This document shows, one piece after another, positions 36,344 to 46,471 of a stretch of 64,000 bases of DNA. Under the pieces are notes generated by a model. The model was not told where the DNA came from and searched no databases. It saw only the letters and a program-made list of their open reading frames with translations. The translations under genes and the position numbers were made by a program. Within the stretch, counting starts at the first letter, position 1. The number at the start of each line of letters is the position of its first letter. Where the stretch lies: contig NZ_ATFK01000001.1 in the NCBI RefSeq assembly GCF_000413475.1, positions 487,794 to 551,793 on the forward strand. Reading direction: 5' to 3'. The DNA is from Streptococcus intermedius SK54 = ATCC 27335 (GTDB taxonomy: Bacteria; Bacillota; Bacilli; Lactobacillales; Streptococcaceae).

Positions 36344-36371
36344 TAAAAAATCCCGAAACAATTTTCGGGAT
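36344..36371 (-). terminator. Terminator after the glnPQ operon
   Basis: Minus strand ATCCCGAAA (36371-36363) pairs with TTTCGGGAT (36358-36350), loop ATTG, followed by TTTTTAT. Confidence 0.9.
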
Positions 36372-36380
36372 GGAGTGTTA

Positions 36381-37121
36381 TTACACATTCAAGACTTTAT
36401 CTAAGAAGTCCTTTAGACGTGGGTGCTGTGGATTATCAAAAATTTGATCGGGTTTGCCATCTTCTAAAAACTCTCCATCAGCTGTAAAGATGACACGATT
36501 GGCTACTTGGCGAGCGAACCCCATTTCATGAGTTACGATAATCATAGTCATGCCTTGCTTGGCCAATTCTTTCATAACATTGAGAACATCTCCAACCATT
36601 TCAGGATCAAGAGCAGAAGTAGGTTCGTCAAAGAGCATAATATCAGGATTCATAGCAAGTCCCCGTGCAATTGCGACACGTTGTTTTTGTCCACCTGAGA
36701 GGCTATCTGGCATGGCATCAGCTTTATCAGAGAGACCGACTTTTTCTAATAATTCCATACCAAGTTTATCTGCTTCAGCTTGTGTCATTCGTTTATGCTC
36801 AACAGGTGCAAAAGTGATATTGCCCAAAACTGTCATGTGAGGAAAGAGGTTGAAGTGTTGGAAAACCATACCAATATTTTCACGAACGAGGTCAACATCT
36901 GTGTTTTTGTCGGTGAGATTGAAACCATCTACGGTAATCGATCCACTTGTAACTTCTTCCAATAGGTTCAAGCTACGTAGAAAAGTTGATTTTCCTGAAC
37001 CTGAAGGCCCGATGATACAAACGACATCTCCTTCATAGAATTTGGTTGTGATTCCTTTTAGGACTTCGTTTTCCCCATAGTATTTATGTAAATCGTTGAC
37101 ATCAATTTTTAACTTAGCCAT
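36381..37121 (-). CDS. glnQ: Amino acid (glutamine-type) ABC transporter ATP-binding protein
   Basis: A 246-residue polar amino acid uptake ATPase with Walker [10 protein letters not shown], signature SLSGGQKQR and Walker [14 protein letters not shown]. Its start codon shares one base with the upstream permease stop (TAATG), so the two genes are translationally coupled. It forms the motor for GlnP. A terminator follows immediately. Confidence 0.94.
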   Translation of the reverse strand: MAKLKIDVNDLHKYYGENEVLKGITTKFYEGDVVCIIGPSGSGKSTFLRSLNLLEEVTSGSITVDGFNLTDKNTDVDLVRENIGMVFQHFNLFPHMTVLGNITFAPVEHKRMTQAEADKLGMELLEKVGLSDKADAMPDSLSGGQKQRVAIARGLAMNPDIMLFDEPTSALDPEMVGDVLNVMKELAKQGMTMIIVTHEMGFARQVANRVIFTADGEFLEDGKPDQIFDNPQHPRLKDFLDKVLNV

Positions 37122-39298
37122 TATTTAATCCTCTTTTCTAAGCGTTTTGCAAGTCTAGTCAAAAGAGTAATGATAATCAGATAAAAAACTGCTAGGATAG
37201 CATACATTTTGAAACTTTGGTAGTTACGAGCAATGATGATTTTACCTGTTTGGAAAAGTTCGACAAGACCAATGGCGGAAACAATTGTTGTATCTTTCAA
37301 AGCAATCACAAATTGATTGACGAAATTTGGCAACATGATTTTTGTTGCTTGTGGCAGAATAATCTTTCTCATTGTCTTGGAATAAGAAATACCAAGACTG
37401 CGACTGGCTTCCATTTGTCCAGCTGGAACAGCTTGAATCCCACCACGAACGATTTCTGCAATGTAAGCTCCAGCATTGAGTGAAAGAGCAATCGTACCAG
37501 CTACAAAATCATTAATTGGGTTTTGATGGCCTGTCATTGATTCAATAAGATTTGGGATGCCCCAGAAGATAAAGGCTGCTAGAATCATAAGTGGGATCCC
37601 ACGAATAACGTCTACGAAGACTTCTGAGATAATGCGGAGGGCTTTAACAGGACTTACGCTAAACATCCCAAAGATGATGCCGATGATCATAGCGATTGCA
37701 AATGACAGAAGTGCGAGTGCTAAAGTAATTCCAAGACCACTTAACAATTGCTTATAGTTATTTTGAAGGAGCCCCCAAATGGTTGTTTCATCAACTGTAC
37801 TGCCTGAAGAGCTAGTATTTGAGCTCGATTTTTTTAGATATTTATCAAGAATTTTTTGATATTGCCCATTTTTCTTGATATTTGCTAAACCATTATTAAA
37901 CATTTGGATCAATTCAGGATTACTACCCTTTTTTACGGCAAAAGCAGTATCTCCAATAGGAGTTCCTTTGATTGGTGTTTTCAGTTTTTGGCCTTGGCTA
38001 ATGGAGTATTTAACAACAGGTTCGTCATCCATAACGGCATCCACAGAACCAGAGTTTAAACTGTCATACATAGAAGAAGCATCAGCGAATGTTTTGATTT
38101 TGTAATCATATTTACTTTGACTTTTTGTTAAGAAAGTTTGTGAAGCAGTTCCGTTTTTTACACCAACTGTTTTGCCTTTCAAGTCTTTATAGGAAGTAAT
38201 CGTGCTTATTTCTTTGATTGCAAGGATAGCGTTTGCAGTATAATATGGTTCTGAGAAATCAAAGGTCTCTTTACGAGCATCTGTCATAGACATCCCTGCA
38301 ATCATTCCATCGGCTTGTCCGGATTGTACAGCATTTAAAGCAGCATCAAAACCAGGATTTGTGATTTCGATCGTGAAACCTTGGTCTTTGGCGATAGCTT
38401 TTATCAAATCCATGTCAATCCCAGTATATTTGTTATTACTATCTTGGAAAACGAATGGTGCAAAGGAAGAATCGCTAGCAATGGTATATTTTGCTTTGAC
38501 AGGAGTTGCTTTTTGGCCAGCAGGAGTAGTAGTTTCTGGAGTGGAACTAGTTGCCTTTGTAGCTCCTGTCCATTTTGAGATGATTTTATCAAGAGAACCA
38601 TCTTTTTTCATTTGAGCAAGTGCTTCATTGAATTCTGTTACTAGATACTCATACTTGCTTCCTTTTTTGACACCAAATGCGAAGCTGCCAACAGCTTCCC
38701 CTTTCATAGAAATTTTTAAGTTTTGGCCTTGCTTGATAGCATATTCAATAACGGGCTGATCATCCATCATAGCATCAATTGAACCAGAGTTCAAACTATT
38801 ATAAGTCAAATCAGTTGTATCAAAAGTTTTGATAGTAAATTTATATTTGTCTTTGATTTTTTCTAGAAAACGTTGTGCAGCAGTCCCGTTTTTAACTCCG
38901 ACGGTTTTTCCTTTTAATTGTGAATAACTTCTAATTGCATGTGTTTTAGTCGTTGCGATGACGACTTTTGTATCATAATAAGTATCAGACATGGTGAAGA
39001 CTTTTTCGCGGTCTTTGGTTTTTGTCATTCCAGCCATAATAGCATCTGCCTGACCAGATTGAACAGCATTGACCGCTGCATCAAATCCAGGGAAAGTCAT
39101 ATTGATGTTCCAACTTTTTAGTTCAGCGACTTTATTGATAATATCTACGTCAATACCTTTGTAAGTTTGATCGGAATCTTTAAACTCAAAAGGTGCATAG
39201 GCTGTATCAGATACTACTTTGATTGCATCCGCATGGATATTAATTGTAGCAAATAGTGGTAGTAAAGCTAACAAAAAAGCTATGATTTTTTTCTTCAT
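37121..39298 (-). CDS. glnP: GlnP-type fused amino acid importer: two substrate-binding domains + permease
   Basis: A 725-residue fusion: signal peptide (about 1-24), first substrate-binding domain (about 26-250), second (about 268-492), and a C-terminal permease (about 510-725) with the HisM-type EAA loop. Tandem binding domains fused to the permease are the GlnPQ form of lactic acid bacteria, where they take glutamine, glutamate or asparagine with different affinities. The two domains are related but clearly diverged, so they may have different specificity. Start ATG 39298 behind AGGAGAG. Confidence 0.93.
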   Translation of the reverse strand: MKKKIIAFLLALLPLFATINIHADAIKVVSDTAYAPFEFKDSDQTYKGIDVDIINKVAELKSWNINMTFPGFDAAVNAVQSGQADAIMAGMTKTKDREKVFTMSDTYYDTKVVIATTKTHAIRSYSQLKGKTVGVKNGTAAQRFLEKIKDKYKFTIKTFDTTDLTYNSLNSGSIDAMMDDQPVIEYAIKQGQNLKISMKGEAVGSFAFGVKKGSKYEYLVTEFNEALAQMKKDGSLDKIISKWTGATKATSSTPETTTPAGQKATPVKAKYTIASDSSFAPFVFQDSNNKYTGIDMDLIKAIAKDQGFTIEITNPGFDAALNAVQSGQADGMIAGMSMTDARKETFDFSEPYYTANAILAIKEISTITSYKDLKGKTVGVKNGTASQTFLTKSQSKYDYKIKTFADASSMYDSLNSGSVDAVMDDEPVVKYSISQGQKLKTPIKGTPIGDTAFAVKKGSNPELIQMFNNGLANIKKNGQYQKILDKYLKKSSSNTSSSGSTVDETTIWGLLQNNYKQLLSGLGITLALALLSFAIAMIIGIIFGMFSVSPVKALRIISEVFVDVIRGIPLMILAAFIFWGIPNLIESMTGHQNPINDFVAGTIALSLNAGAYIAEIVRGGIQAVPAGQMEASRSLGISYSKTMRKIILPQATKIMLPNFVNQFVIALKDTTIVSAIGLVELFQTGKIIIARNYQSFKMYAILAVFYLIIITLLTRLAKRLEKRIK

Positions 39299-39326
39299 GA
39301 GTCTCTCCTTTAAATAATATTTTTAA

Positions 39327-39355
39327 ATTATACCAGAAATATCTATAGAAGGCAA
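39327..39355 (-). promoter_or_regulatory. Promoter of glnPQ
   Basis: Minus strand TTGCCT (39355-39350), a 17-bp spacer and TATAAT (39332-39327) with extended TGG before it. Confidence 0.8.
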
Positions 39356-39405
39356 ATTATTTGTATTTCTATGTTATAAAATGTAACATAGAAATACAAA
39401 TAATT
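39355..39405. repeat. Perfect 22-bp inverted repeat upstream of glnPQ
   Basis: Arms 39355-39376 and 39384-39405 are exact reverse complements around seven bases. The left arm touches the glnP -35 box. Neither side ends in a T run, so it is not an ordinary terminator. It may be a regulator site, a transcript-end hairpin or the remnant of a small mobile repeat. Confidence 0.85.
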
Positions 39406-39873
39406 GTACTTTAGTAAAATCGAGATAGTGTCATAAAAGATAATTTTCTGTTTAAATTTCATATGCTAGATAGTGATTTTCAGTTGCATCACATTCTGCA
39501 TGTTTTGTTAACGGTATGCGTTTGTTTGCGTTAGTTTGTGAAAGCAAGATTGTAAGGAATTAAATTTCGATATTTATAGGACTTGTGTTAGCATTGTTCA
39601 GTTTAAGGAGATGGTACAGGAATGGATGCTGCATTTAAATGCTAGTCTATGTATTGGATACTTAGAAAGAAGCTAAATTACAGCAGTATTGAAATTTAGA
39701 AAGCCCAGAAGCTGAGATAAAAGAAGCCAGATTCTTGATTCATGTATTTATAACTACAAGACCAATTTGTTGCATGGACTCTAAGATAGTAATAAATCAA
39801 TTTTTATAGTCTTACTCAAGTTTGTTACCCTGCTCTGTCTGTATATCCTAAGTCGGTGATATTGCAAGAATTG
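39406..39873. other. Intergenic region glnPQ-uvrB, no recognised gene
   Basis: About 470 bases with many stops in all frames. I see no ribosome site with a sustained frame. The uvrB promoter (extended -10 TGATAAAAT, TAAAAT 39877-39882) follows. Short words such as AGAAGCTGAGATAAAAGAAGCCAGA suggest decayed coding DNA but no family is recognisable. Confidence 0.5.
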
Positions 39874-39913
39874 TGATAAAATATATAGAAGATAGTGTTA
39901 AAGGAAAAGAATA

Positions 39914-41902
39914 ATGATAAATAGAATTACGGACAATGAATTTAAGTTGGTTTCCAAGTATGAGCCGTCAGGAGATCAACCACAGGCGATTGAGGAATTA
40001 GTTGACAATATTGAGGGTGGAGAGAAGGCCCAGATTCTCATGGGGGCGACTGGTACTGGTAAGACCTATACCATGAGTCAAGTTATTGCTCGAGTTAATA
40101 AACCGACTCTGGTTATCGCCCATAATAAAACGCTGGCTGGTCAGCTTTATGGTGAGTTCAAGGAGTTCTTTCCAAATAATGCAGTAGAATATTTTGTTTC
40201 CTACTATGATTATTACCAGCCGGAAGCCTATGTACCCTCTAGTGATACCTATATTGAAAAGGACAGCTCGGTCAATGACGAGATTGACAAGCTCCGTCAC
40301 TCAGCAACATCAGCCCTCTTGGAGCGTAACGATGTGATTGTCGTGGCTTCGGTCTCGTGTATCTATGGTCTAGGTTCGCCTAAGGAATACTCTGATAGCG
40401 TGGTTAGCCTACGTCCGGGTCTAGAAATTTCCCGAGATAAGCTACTCAATGATCTGGTAGATATCCAGTTTGAGCGTAATGACATTGACTTTCAGCGGGG
40501 GAAATTCCGGGTTCGAGGCGATGTGGTGGAGATATTCCCAGCTTCTCGGGATGAGCATGCCTTTCGGGTAGAGTTTTTTGGTGATGAGATTGACCGCATT
40601 CGAGAAGTAGAAGCGTTGACGGGACAAGTTTTGGGTGAAGTGGACCATTTAGCAATTTTCCCTGCTACTCACTTTATGACAAATGACGAAAATATGGAGA
40701 TTGCTATTGCCAAAATTCAGGCCGAGCTGGAGCAGCAACTTGCTATCTTTGAGAAGGAAGGCAAGCTTCTGGAAGCTCAGCGCTTGAAGCAGCGCACAGA
40801 GTATGATATCGAAATGCTGCGTGAAATGGGTTATACGAATGGTGTTGAGAACTATTCTCGCCACATGGACGGCCGGAGCGAAGGAGAGCCACCTTATACC
40901 TTGTTGGATTTCTTCCCTGACGATTTTTTGATCATGATTGATGAGAGTCACATGACCATGGGACAGATTCGGGGCATGTACAATGGCGACCGCTCTCGTA
41001 AGGAGATGCTGGTTAATTATGGATTCCGCCTACCATCTGCCTTGGATAATCGTCCGCTTCGCCGGGAGGAGTTTGAGAGTCACGTTCATCAGATTGTCTA
41101 TGTATCGGCTACACCGGGTGACTATGAAAATGAACAGACGGATACTGTTATTGAGCAGATTATCCGGCCGACAGGGCTTCTGGATCCAGAGGTGGAAGTT
41201 CGACCAACTATGGGGCAGATTGATGATCTTTTAGGCGAAATTAATGCTCGTGTTGAAAAGAATGAACGGACCTTTATCACGACTTTAACCAAAAAAATGG
41301 CAGAAGACTTAACTGACTATTTCAAGGAAATGGGTGTCAAGGTCAAGTACATGCACTCAGACATCAAGACCTTGGAGCGGACTGAGATTATCCGTGATTT
41401 GCGCTTGGGTGTCTTTGACGTTCTGGTTGGGATTAACCTGCTGCGTGAGGGAATTGACGTGCCCGAGGTTAGTCTGGTGGCAATTCTCGATGCAGACAAG
41501 GAAGGTTTTCTCCGCAATGAACGTGGTCTTATCCAAACCATTGGACGGGCAGCTCGCAACAGTGAAGGGCATGTGATTATGTATGCAGATACCATGACCC
41601 AGTCCATGCAGCGCGCTATTGATGAAACTGCCCGCCGTCGAGCAATCCAGATGGCTTACAATGAAGAGCACGGCATTGTACCGCAGACCATCAAGAAAGA
41701 AATCCGCGACCTAATTAGCGTGACCAAGGCTGCCCTACCAGACAAGGAAGAAACAGTCGAAATCGAAAGCCTCAACAAGCAAGAGCGCAAGGATATGATC
41801 AAGAAACTGGAAGGCCAAATGCAAGAAGCTGCCGGACTTCTGGACTTCGAACTGGCCGCTCAGATTCGTGATATGATATTGGAAATCAAGGCGATGGATT
41901 AA
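39914..41902 (+). CDS. uvrB: Excinuclease ABC subunit B
   Basis: The damage-verifying helicase-like subunit of nucleotide excision repair. It has 662 residues: Walker A GATGTGKT (44-51), the beta-hairpin region [10 protein letters not shown], helicase motifs including QTIGRAARN, and the C-terminal UvrC-binding coiled coil. Its base composition is clearly richer in G+C than its neighbours (34 of 60 at 41161-41220 against 24 of 60 at 42061-42120), and its codons favour C/G endings. This points to allele replacement from a higher-GC streptococcus. uvrA is not adjacent. Confidence 0.97.
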   Translation: MINRITDNEFKLVSKYEPSGDQPQAIEELVDNIEGGEKAQILMGATGTGKTYTMSQVIARVNKPTLVIAHNKTLAGQLYGEFKEFFPNNAVEYFVSYYDYYQPEAYVPSSDTYIEKDSSVNDEIDKLRHSATSALLERNDVIVVASVSCIYGLGSPKEYSDSVVSLRPGLEISRDKLLNDLVDIQFERNDIDFQRGKFRVRGDVVEIFPASRDEHAFRVEFFGDEIDRIREVEALTGQVLGEVDHLAIFPATHFMTNDENMEIAIAKIQAELEQQLAIFEKEGKLLEAQRLKQRTEYDIEMLREMGYTNGVENYSRHMDGRSEGEPPYTLLDFFPDDFLIMIDESHMTMGQIRGMYNGDRSRKEMLVNYGFRLPSALDNRPLRREEFESHVHQIVYVSATPGDYENEQTDTVIEQIIRPTGLLDPEVEVRPTMGQIDDLLGEINARVEKNERTFITTLTKKMAEDLTDYFKEMGVKVKYMHSDIKTLERTEIIRDLRLGVFDVLVGINLLREGIDVPEVSLVAILDADKEGFLRNERGLIQTIGRAARNSEGHVIMYADTMTQSMQRAIDETARRRAIQMAYNEEHGIVPQTIKKEIRDLISVTKAALPDKEETVEIESLNKQERKDMIKKLEGQMQEAAGLLDFELAAQIRDMILEIKAMD

Positions 41903-41944
41903 AAAATATAGTTAGAACCAAAGTTGCAAACTAAGCTCTTAATT

Positions 41945-41989
41945 ACTTCTCTAGTCAATAAGTCACTATGTGACAAAAGTTAGAGAAGT
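41945..41989 (+). promoter_or_regulatory. Nested inverted repeats between uvrB and the next gene
   Basis: Outer arms ACTTCTCTA (41945-41953) and TAGAGAAGT (41981-41989) enclose a smaller GTCAC/GTGAC hairpin (41962-41974). No T run follows, and a GGAGG site lies ten bases on. It may be a structured 5-prime UTR or weak uvrB transcript end. Confidence 0.4.
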
Positions 41990-42007
41990 TTAAGCGGAGG
42001 AATTGAA

Positions 42008-42784
42008 GTGAAAAAGGAACTAATTAAACTAATATTTATTTTCTTTATTTCAATTTTTGTGATAGGCATGATACCGATAGTTCAATTGCTTTGGGCATTT
42101 TTGCCGACAAAACTTGTTACGAAAGAGGAAAAGCAGCATATTGAATATGTTGTGAACACAGCTTTTGAAGATAATTTAGGAGTGAAGGTTAAGAAAATAG
42201 AAATTCCAACTTTGGTTAGTCGTGTTACTTATCAATACGAAGTAAAAGTTCAATTAACTGAAGGTGCAAACAAAATTTTAACAGATAAGTTAGAAGAAGG
42301 GATTTTTTCCTATTACGCTAATAGCGACGATGAACCATCTTCGATACTAACAGATCTTACCTTTTCTTCTGTCTTAGATACAAATTCTCACCCTATGCTG
42401 AATGCCTTATATTTTGACAAAGAGTCTGTTCTAAAGTCAGTGAAGTTTAAGAAGCTAGACGCAAATTTAGATTATGATGTAACAGACGCTAAAAAGGGCT
42501 TTTACCGATATTTGGTTCAAATCAAAAAAGAACTAAAATATAATCCCAAGACAGAAAAGTATGACGCATCAGCAGATGAAATAAAGAAATTGAGAAAAGA
42601 TATGATTCAATTGTCAGAAAAGTATGTGGCTCAATTGAATTTGTATCTCAATCTGGAAGGTCGAATTCCTGATGGTGCGACTCTAACTGATTATGTTGAT
42701 TTTGCTACCTTACCTAAAAATGTTCATGTAGTTGTTAGGGGAGAGAATGGTGAATTAGATAGTAATGGTTTTCAGGCGAAATAA
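42008..42784 (+). CDS. Membrane-anchored hypothetical protein
   Basis: I do not recognise this family. The GTG start at 42008 follows GCGGAGG. The 258 residues begin with a membrane helix (LIKLIFIFFISIFVIGMIPIVQLLWAF). The rest is a charged, mixed alpha/beta extracytoplasmic-looking region without cysteines or a lipobox. It stands alone between uvrB and a broken acetyltransferase. Confidence 0.7.
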   Translation: MKKELIKLIFIFFISIFVIGMIPIVQLLWAFLPTKLVTKEEKQHIEYVVNTAFEDNLGVKVKKIEIPTLVSRVTYQYEVKVQLTEGANKILTDKLEEGIFSYYANSDDEPSSILTDLTFSSVLDTNSHPMLNALYFDKESVLKSVKFKKLDANLDYDVTDAKKGFYRYLVQIKKELKYNPKTEKYDASADEIKKLRKDMIQLSEKYVAQLNLYLNLEGRIPDGATLTDYVDFATLPKNVHVVVRGENGELDSNGFQAK

Positions 42785-42815
42785 TCTAGATAGATTTATT
42801 CAAGGAGGAAAGCAA

Positions 42816-43212
42816 ATGGTCATCACTATCAAAGCAATGGAAACAGCTGAGGAGATAGAAGGTAAATCCCGAGTTCATTATCAGACATGGCGTGAAGCTT
42901 ATGATGAGATTTTGCCTGCGGAATTTCAAGAGCAGATGACTTTAGACAAGTGCCGAAGCAGGTGAAATTTTCGCCTTATACGTCTTAAAAGATTATTATG
43001 GCAAGGGTATAGGACAGCAGTTAATGCAGGCTGCTTTTGCTGCTTTGGATGGTTATCAAGAGATTATATTATGGGTTTTAGAAGATAACAAACGTGCCGT
43101 CGCCTTTTATGAAAAAATGGGTTTTGCTTTTGACGATGAGGAAAAGGTCATTGACTTAGGAAAATCCGTGAAAGAAAAACGAATGATTTACATTAGAAAC
43201 ACTAACAGTTAG
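42816..43212 (+). pseudogene. GNAT acetyltransferase gene with internal deletion and frameshift
   Basis: ATG 42816 behind AAGGAGG opens MVITIKAMETAEEIEGKSR and reaches TLDKC, then stops at 42963-42965. The second half of a GNAT domain continues in another frame: EAGEIFALYVLKDYYGKGIGQQLM, then a normal C-terminus to 43212. About 50 residues between the halves are missing. The junction near 42945-42955 is an internal deletion that also shifted the frame. The protein should be inactive. Confidence 0.8.
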
Positions 43213-43247
43213 TTTGAAAATAATAGATATATTTTTAAGGAGCACAC

Positions 43248-43799
43248 ATGCGTTATGCACTTTTACTCCGCGGCATCAATGTCGGCGGTAAAAACAAGGT
43301 TCTTATGGCTGATTTGAAGAAAGATTTGGCTGGGTTGGGTTTTGAAAATCCAGTTTCCTACATCAACAGCGGCAATCTTTTCTTTGATAGTAAGGAGCAA
43401 GAAGAGAGGATTCAGGAGATATTGTCAGCTTATTTCAGTCGGTCTTATGATTTTCCTCTGCCTTTCGTCCTTGTCAGCTCTGCCATGCTTGAAAAAGAAA
43501 CAGCCAATCTGCCTAGTTGGTGGCAGGATGAAACTGCCTTTCGGAGGGATGTTCTCTTTTATCTGCCAGAGGTAGACAGGGAAAGCGTTCAAGAGCTAGC
43601 GGGCAGTTGGGCGAATGACAAGGAGCAGCTGTATTTCGGGCAGACAGCTTTCTTTTATAGCAATGCTGACCAAGCGGACTATCTCAAGTCCAACTACCAT
43701 AAGAAACTGCTCAAATCTAGTTTTTACAAGCAACTAACCATCCGAAACGGCAAGACTTTCCAGAAGATAGTGGAGTTAGTAGGTACAATTCAAAAATGA
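43248..43799 (+). CDS. DUF1697 family protein
   Basis: A 183-residue conserved protein of unknown function. The family signature ALLRGINVGGKNKVLMADLK stands at the N-terminus and NSGNLFF follows. AAGGAG precedes the ATG. Its codons look more GC-rich than its flanks, like uvrB, though less strongly. No structural or pathway hint from neighbours. Confidence 0.85.
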   Translation: MRYALLLRGINVGGKNKVLMADLKKDLAGLGFENPVSYINSGNLFFDSKEQEERIQEILSAYFSRSYDFPLPFVLVSSAMLEKETANLPSWWQDETAFRRDVLFYLPEVDRESVQELAGSWANDKEQLYFGQTAFFYSNADQADYLKSNYHKKLLKSSFYKQLTIRNGKTFQKIVELVGTIQK

Positions 43800-43885
43800 A
43801 TAATTGATTGAGTAGAGCAAGAATATATTGATAAGAGACCTATGTATTTTAGTGTGAACTTTGAAACATCTATATACTAAAATTA

Positions 43886-43894
43886 TGCTATAAT
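43886..43894 (+). promoter_or_regulatory. Extended -10 immediately before hemW
   Basis: TGCTATAAT, TATAAT at 43889-43894. Transcription would be expected near 43901, one base before the hemW ATG at 43902, and there is no Shine-Dalgarno. Confidence 0.6.
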
Positions 43895-43901
43895 AAATGC
43901 T

Positions 43902-45032
43902 ATGTATACCAAACCAACTTCTGCCTATGTACACATTCCCTTTTGTACTCAAATTTGTTATTATTGTGACTTTTCTAAGGTCTTTATCAAAAATCAGCCA
44001 GTTGACGCCTACTTAGAGCACTTGCTTCAAGAATATACTTCTTATGATATAAAGCATTTACAGACGCTTTATATCGGTGGTGGGACACCGACAGCTCTTT
44101 CAGCGAAGCAGCTGGAGTTTTTATTGGCAGAGCTGACGAAAAAGTTGGATTTGTCATTGTTAGAAGAACTGACTATTGAAGCCAATCCAGGGGATTTGGA
44201 TCCGGATAAGATTGCTGTTTTAAAGGTTTCGCCTGTGAACAGGGTATCTTTAGGTGTTCAGACGTTTGACGATCGCATGCTCAAGCAAATTGGCCGAAGT
44301 CATTTAGAAAAAGATATCTATGAAAACATCGCCAATCTGAAGCTGGCTGGCTTTGACAATATCTCGATTGATTTAATCTATGCGCTGCCCAAGCAAACTA
44401 TGGATAATGTGCGAGAAAATGTAGCCAAGGCTGTTGCGCTAGATATTCCTCACATGAGTCTTTACAGCTTAATTTTAGAAAATCACACGGTTTTTATGAA
44501 TCGGATGCGACGGGGAAAACTCCCTCTGCCTAAAGAAGATTTGGAAGCAGAGATGTTTGAATACATCATTGAGGAGTTAGAAAAAGCTGGTTTTGAGCAC
44601 TATGAGATTTCCAATTTTTCTAAACCAGGTTTTGAGAGTCGACATAATCTTATGTACTGGGACAATGCGGAATATTTTGGTATCGGAGCTGGGGCTTCTG
44701 GCTATGTCAATGGGGTTCGCTACAAGAATCATGGTCCTATCCGTCATTACTTAGAGGCGGTTGAAAAAGGTAATGCCCGTGTGAGTGAGGAACATCTTAG
44801 CAAGCAAGAGATGATGGAAGAAGAAATGTTTTTGGGATTGCGCAAGAAGTCGGGTATTTCTAAACAACGCTTTGAGGAAAAATTTGGTGTTTCTTTTGAT
44901 CGGCAGTACGGTCATGTTGTAACAGAACTGACAGAGCAAGGGCTCTTAGTACCTGACAAAGACATTGTCCGTATGACTAAAAAAGGTCTTTTTTTGGGCG
45001 ATACGGTTGCAGAAAAATTTATATTGGAGTAG
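43902..45032 (+). CDS. hemW: HemW-like radical SAM protein (putative heme chaperone)
   Basis: A 376-residue radical SAM protein with the [4Fe-4S] cysteines C15, C19 and C22 (CxxxCxxC), GGGTPT and a HemN C-terminal domain. HemW family members bind heme and are often misannotated as coproporphyrinogen oxidase. Streptococci generally lack heme synthesis, so a chaperone role fits better. There is no ribosome site before the ATG. It heads a closely spaced run with an acyl-ACP thioesterase and a Nudix gene. Confidence 0.92.
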   Translation: MYTKPTSAYVHIPFCTQICYYCDFSKVFIKNQPVDAYLEHLLQEYTSYDIKHLQTLYIGGGTPTALSAKQLEFLLAELTKKLDLSLLEELTIEANPGDLDPDKIAVLKVSPVNRVSLGVQTFDDRMLKQIGRSHLEKDIYENIANLKLAGFDNISIDLIYALPKQTMDNVRENVAKAVALDIPHMSLYSLILENHTVFMNRMRRGKLPLPKEDLEAEMFEYIIEELEKAGFEHYEISNFSKPGFESRHNLMYWDNAEYFGIGAGASGYVNGVRYKNHGPIRHYLEAVEKGNARVSEEHLSKQEMMEEEMFLGLRKKSGISKQRFEEKFGVSFDRQYGHVVTELTEQGLLVPDKDIVRMTKKGLFLGDTVAEKFILE

Positions 45033-45035
45033 ATT

Positions 45036-45776
45036 ATGGGTTTAACTTATCAAATGAAAATGAAAATTCCTTTTGATATGGCAGATATGAATGGTCATAT
45101 CAAACTACCTGATGTTATTTTGCTATCATTACAGGTATCAGGGCTGCAGTCCATTGATTTGGGGATTAGTGACAAATCTATGCTGGAAAAATATAATCTA
45201 GTCTGGATTATCACGGATTATGATATTGATGTAGTACGGCTGCCTAAATTTGGGGAAGAAATGACGATTGAAACAGAAGCTTTGTCATATAATCGTTTAT
45301 TCTGTTATCGTCGGTTTACTATTTATGATGAAGCAGGAAATGCTATTATTAATATGTTGGCTACTTTTGTCCTTATGGATAGAGATAGTAGAAAAGTGCA
45401 TGCAGTAGAGCCAAAGATTGTTGCACCTTATGAAGCAGAGTTTTCTAAAAAATTGATTCGTGGACCAAAGTATCCAGATTTGAAAGAACCAATTAGCAAA
45501 GATTACCATGTCCGCTTTTACGATTTAGATATGAACGGCCATGTTAATAACAGTAAGTATTTGGACTGGATTTTTGAGGTTATGGGTGCAGATTTTCTCA
45601 TGAAACATATTCCTAGAAAAATTCATCTTAAGTATGTCAAGGAGGTCCGACCTGGCGGACAAATTACCTCCAGCTATAATTTAGAGGGCTTGGAGAGTAA
45701 TCATCAGATTTCTAGTGATGGTGATATCAATGCCCAGGCAAGTATAATATGGAGAAGTTGTGATGACAGAAGATAG
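45036..45776 (+). CDS. Acyl-ACP thioesterase (FAT family)
   Basis: Releases fatty acids from acyl carrier protein. The 246 residues form two hot-dog repeats; the second contains the conserved DLDMNGHVNNSKYLDW block with the catalytic Asp/Asn/His network. It lies three bases after hemW and overlaps the Nudix gene by 17 bases, so co-expression is certain. The biological reason for the hemW link is unknown. Confidence 0.9.
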   Translation: MGLTYQMKMKIPFDMADMNGHIKLPDVILLSLQVSGLQSIDLGISDKSMLEKYNLVWIITDYDIDVVRLPKFGEEMTIETEALSYNRLFCYRRFTIYDEAGNAIINMLATFVLMDRDSRKVHAVEPKIVAPYEAEFSKKLIRGPKYPDLKEPISKDYHVRFYDLDMNGHVNNSKYLDWIFEVMGADFLMKHIPRKIHLKYVKEVRPGGQITSSYNLEGLESNHQISSDGDINAQASIIWRSCDDRR

Positions 45777-46389
45777 TAAATGGTTAGAATGGGCAACTCG
45801 TTTGCAAACTTTAGCACAAAATGGATTAGCCTATAGCAAGGATGAATTTGATATTGAGCGATTTCAGGAGATTCGTCAGATTGCAGCTGAAATGCTAGTC
45901 ACTCCTTCTGGTATGCCACTTGAAAAAGTAAAAGATCTGTTTTGTAATGAAACGGGTTATCAAACACCGAAATTGGATACACGGGCAGCAATTTTTAAAG
46001 ACAATACGATTTTGCTCGTTCAAGAAAAAAATGGACTATGGGCTTTGCCGGGCGGATGGTGTGATGTGGATCAGTCTGTAAAGGACAATACAATAAAAGA
46101 AGTAAGAGAAGAGGCAGGCTTAGAAGTTCAGGCAGACAAACTGATTGCCGTTTTAGATAAACATAAAAATAATCCAGGAAACTCTACCTCAGTACATCAC
46201 GTTACCAAAATATTTGTTTTGTGTACGAGCTTAGGTGGGGAGTTTAGAGCAAATGCTGAGACGATAGCCTGTGGTTATTTTGCTTTAGATGCGTTGCCAG
46301 CATTATCTGAATCTAAAACGACTACTCAACAAATTGCAATGTGTTTTGAGGCGCAAGCATCCAATAACTGGGAAACCCGATTTGATTAA
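45760..46389 (+). CDS. Nudix hydrolase with N-terminal extension
   Basis: A 209-residue protein. The Nudix box is GGWCDVDQSVKDNTIKEVREEAG (about 97-119), fitting GX5EX7REUXEEXGU except that the first Glu is Asp/Val-shifted (D in place of E). The first ~60 residues form the helical extension common to a streptococcal ADP-ribose-pyrophosphatase-like group. The substrate is probably a nucleoside diphosphate derivative. Confidence 0.85.
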   Translation: MMTEDSKWLEWATRLQTLAQNGLAYSKDEFDIERFQEIRQIAAEMLVTPSGMPLEKVKDLFCNETGYQTPKLDTRAAIFKDNTILLVQEKNGLWALPGGWCDVDQSVKDNTIKEVREEAGLEVQADKLIAVLDKHKNNPGNSTSVHHVTKIFVLCTSLGGEFRANAETIACGYFALDALPALSESKTTTQQIAMCFEAQASNNWETRFD

Positions 46390-46471
46390 TAACGTACAGA
46401 TTTAAAAGTTGAAATAGAAAACTATTTTCAATTTATATAGATTAGAGGTTTTAAATTAGAGGAGAAAATGA

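Noticed and set aside
37217..39121. Plus-strand frames opposite glnP
   Set aside because: Antisense shadows of the fused importer gene without start signals.
39355..39405. Inverted repeat as a rho-independent terminator
   Set aside because: No T run follows either arm on either strand, and no gene ends nearby on the plus strand.
40442..41671. Several long minus-strand frames opposite uvrB
   Set aside because: They lie fully inside a conserved core gene, have no ribosome sites and result from its higher G+C content.
43902..45032. Oxygen-independent coproporphyrinogen III oxidase (HemN)
   Set aside because: The length of 376 and cysteine pattern CxxxCxxC fit the HemW subgroup, and no heme-synthesis genes are near.
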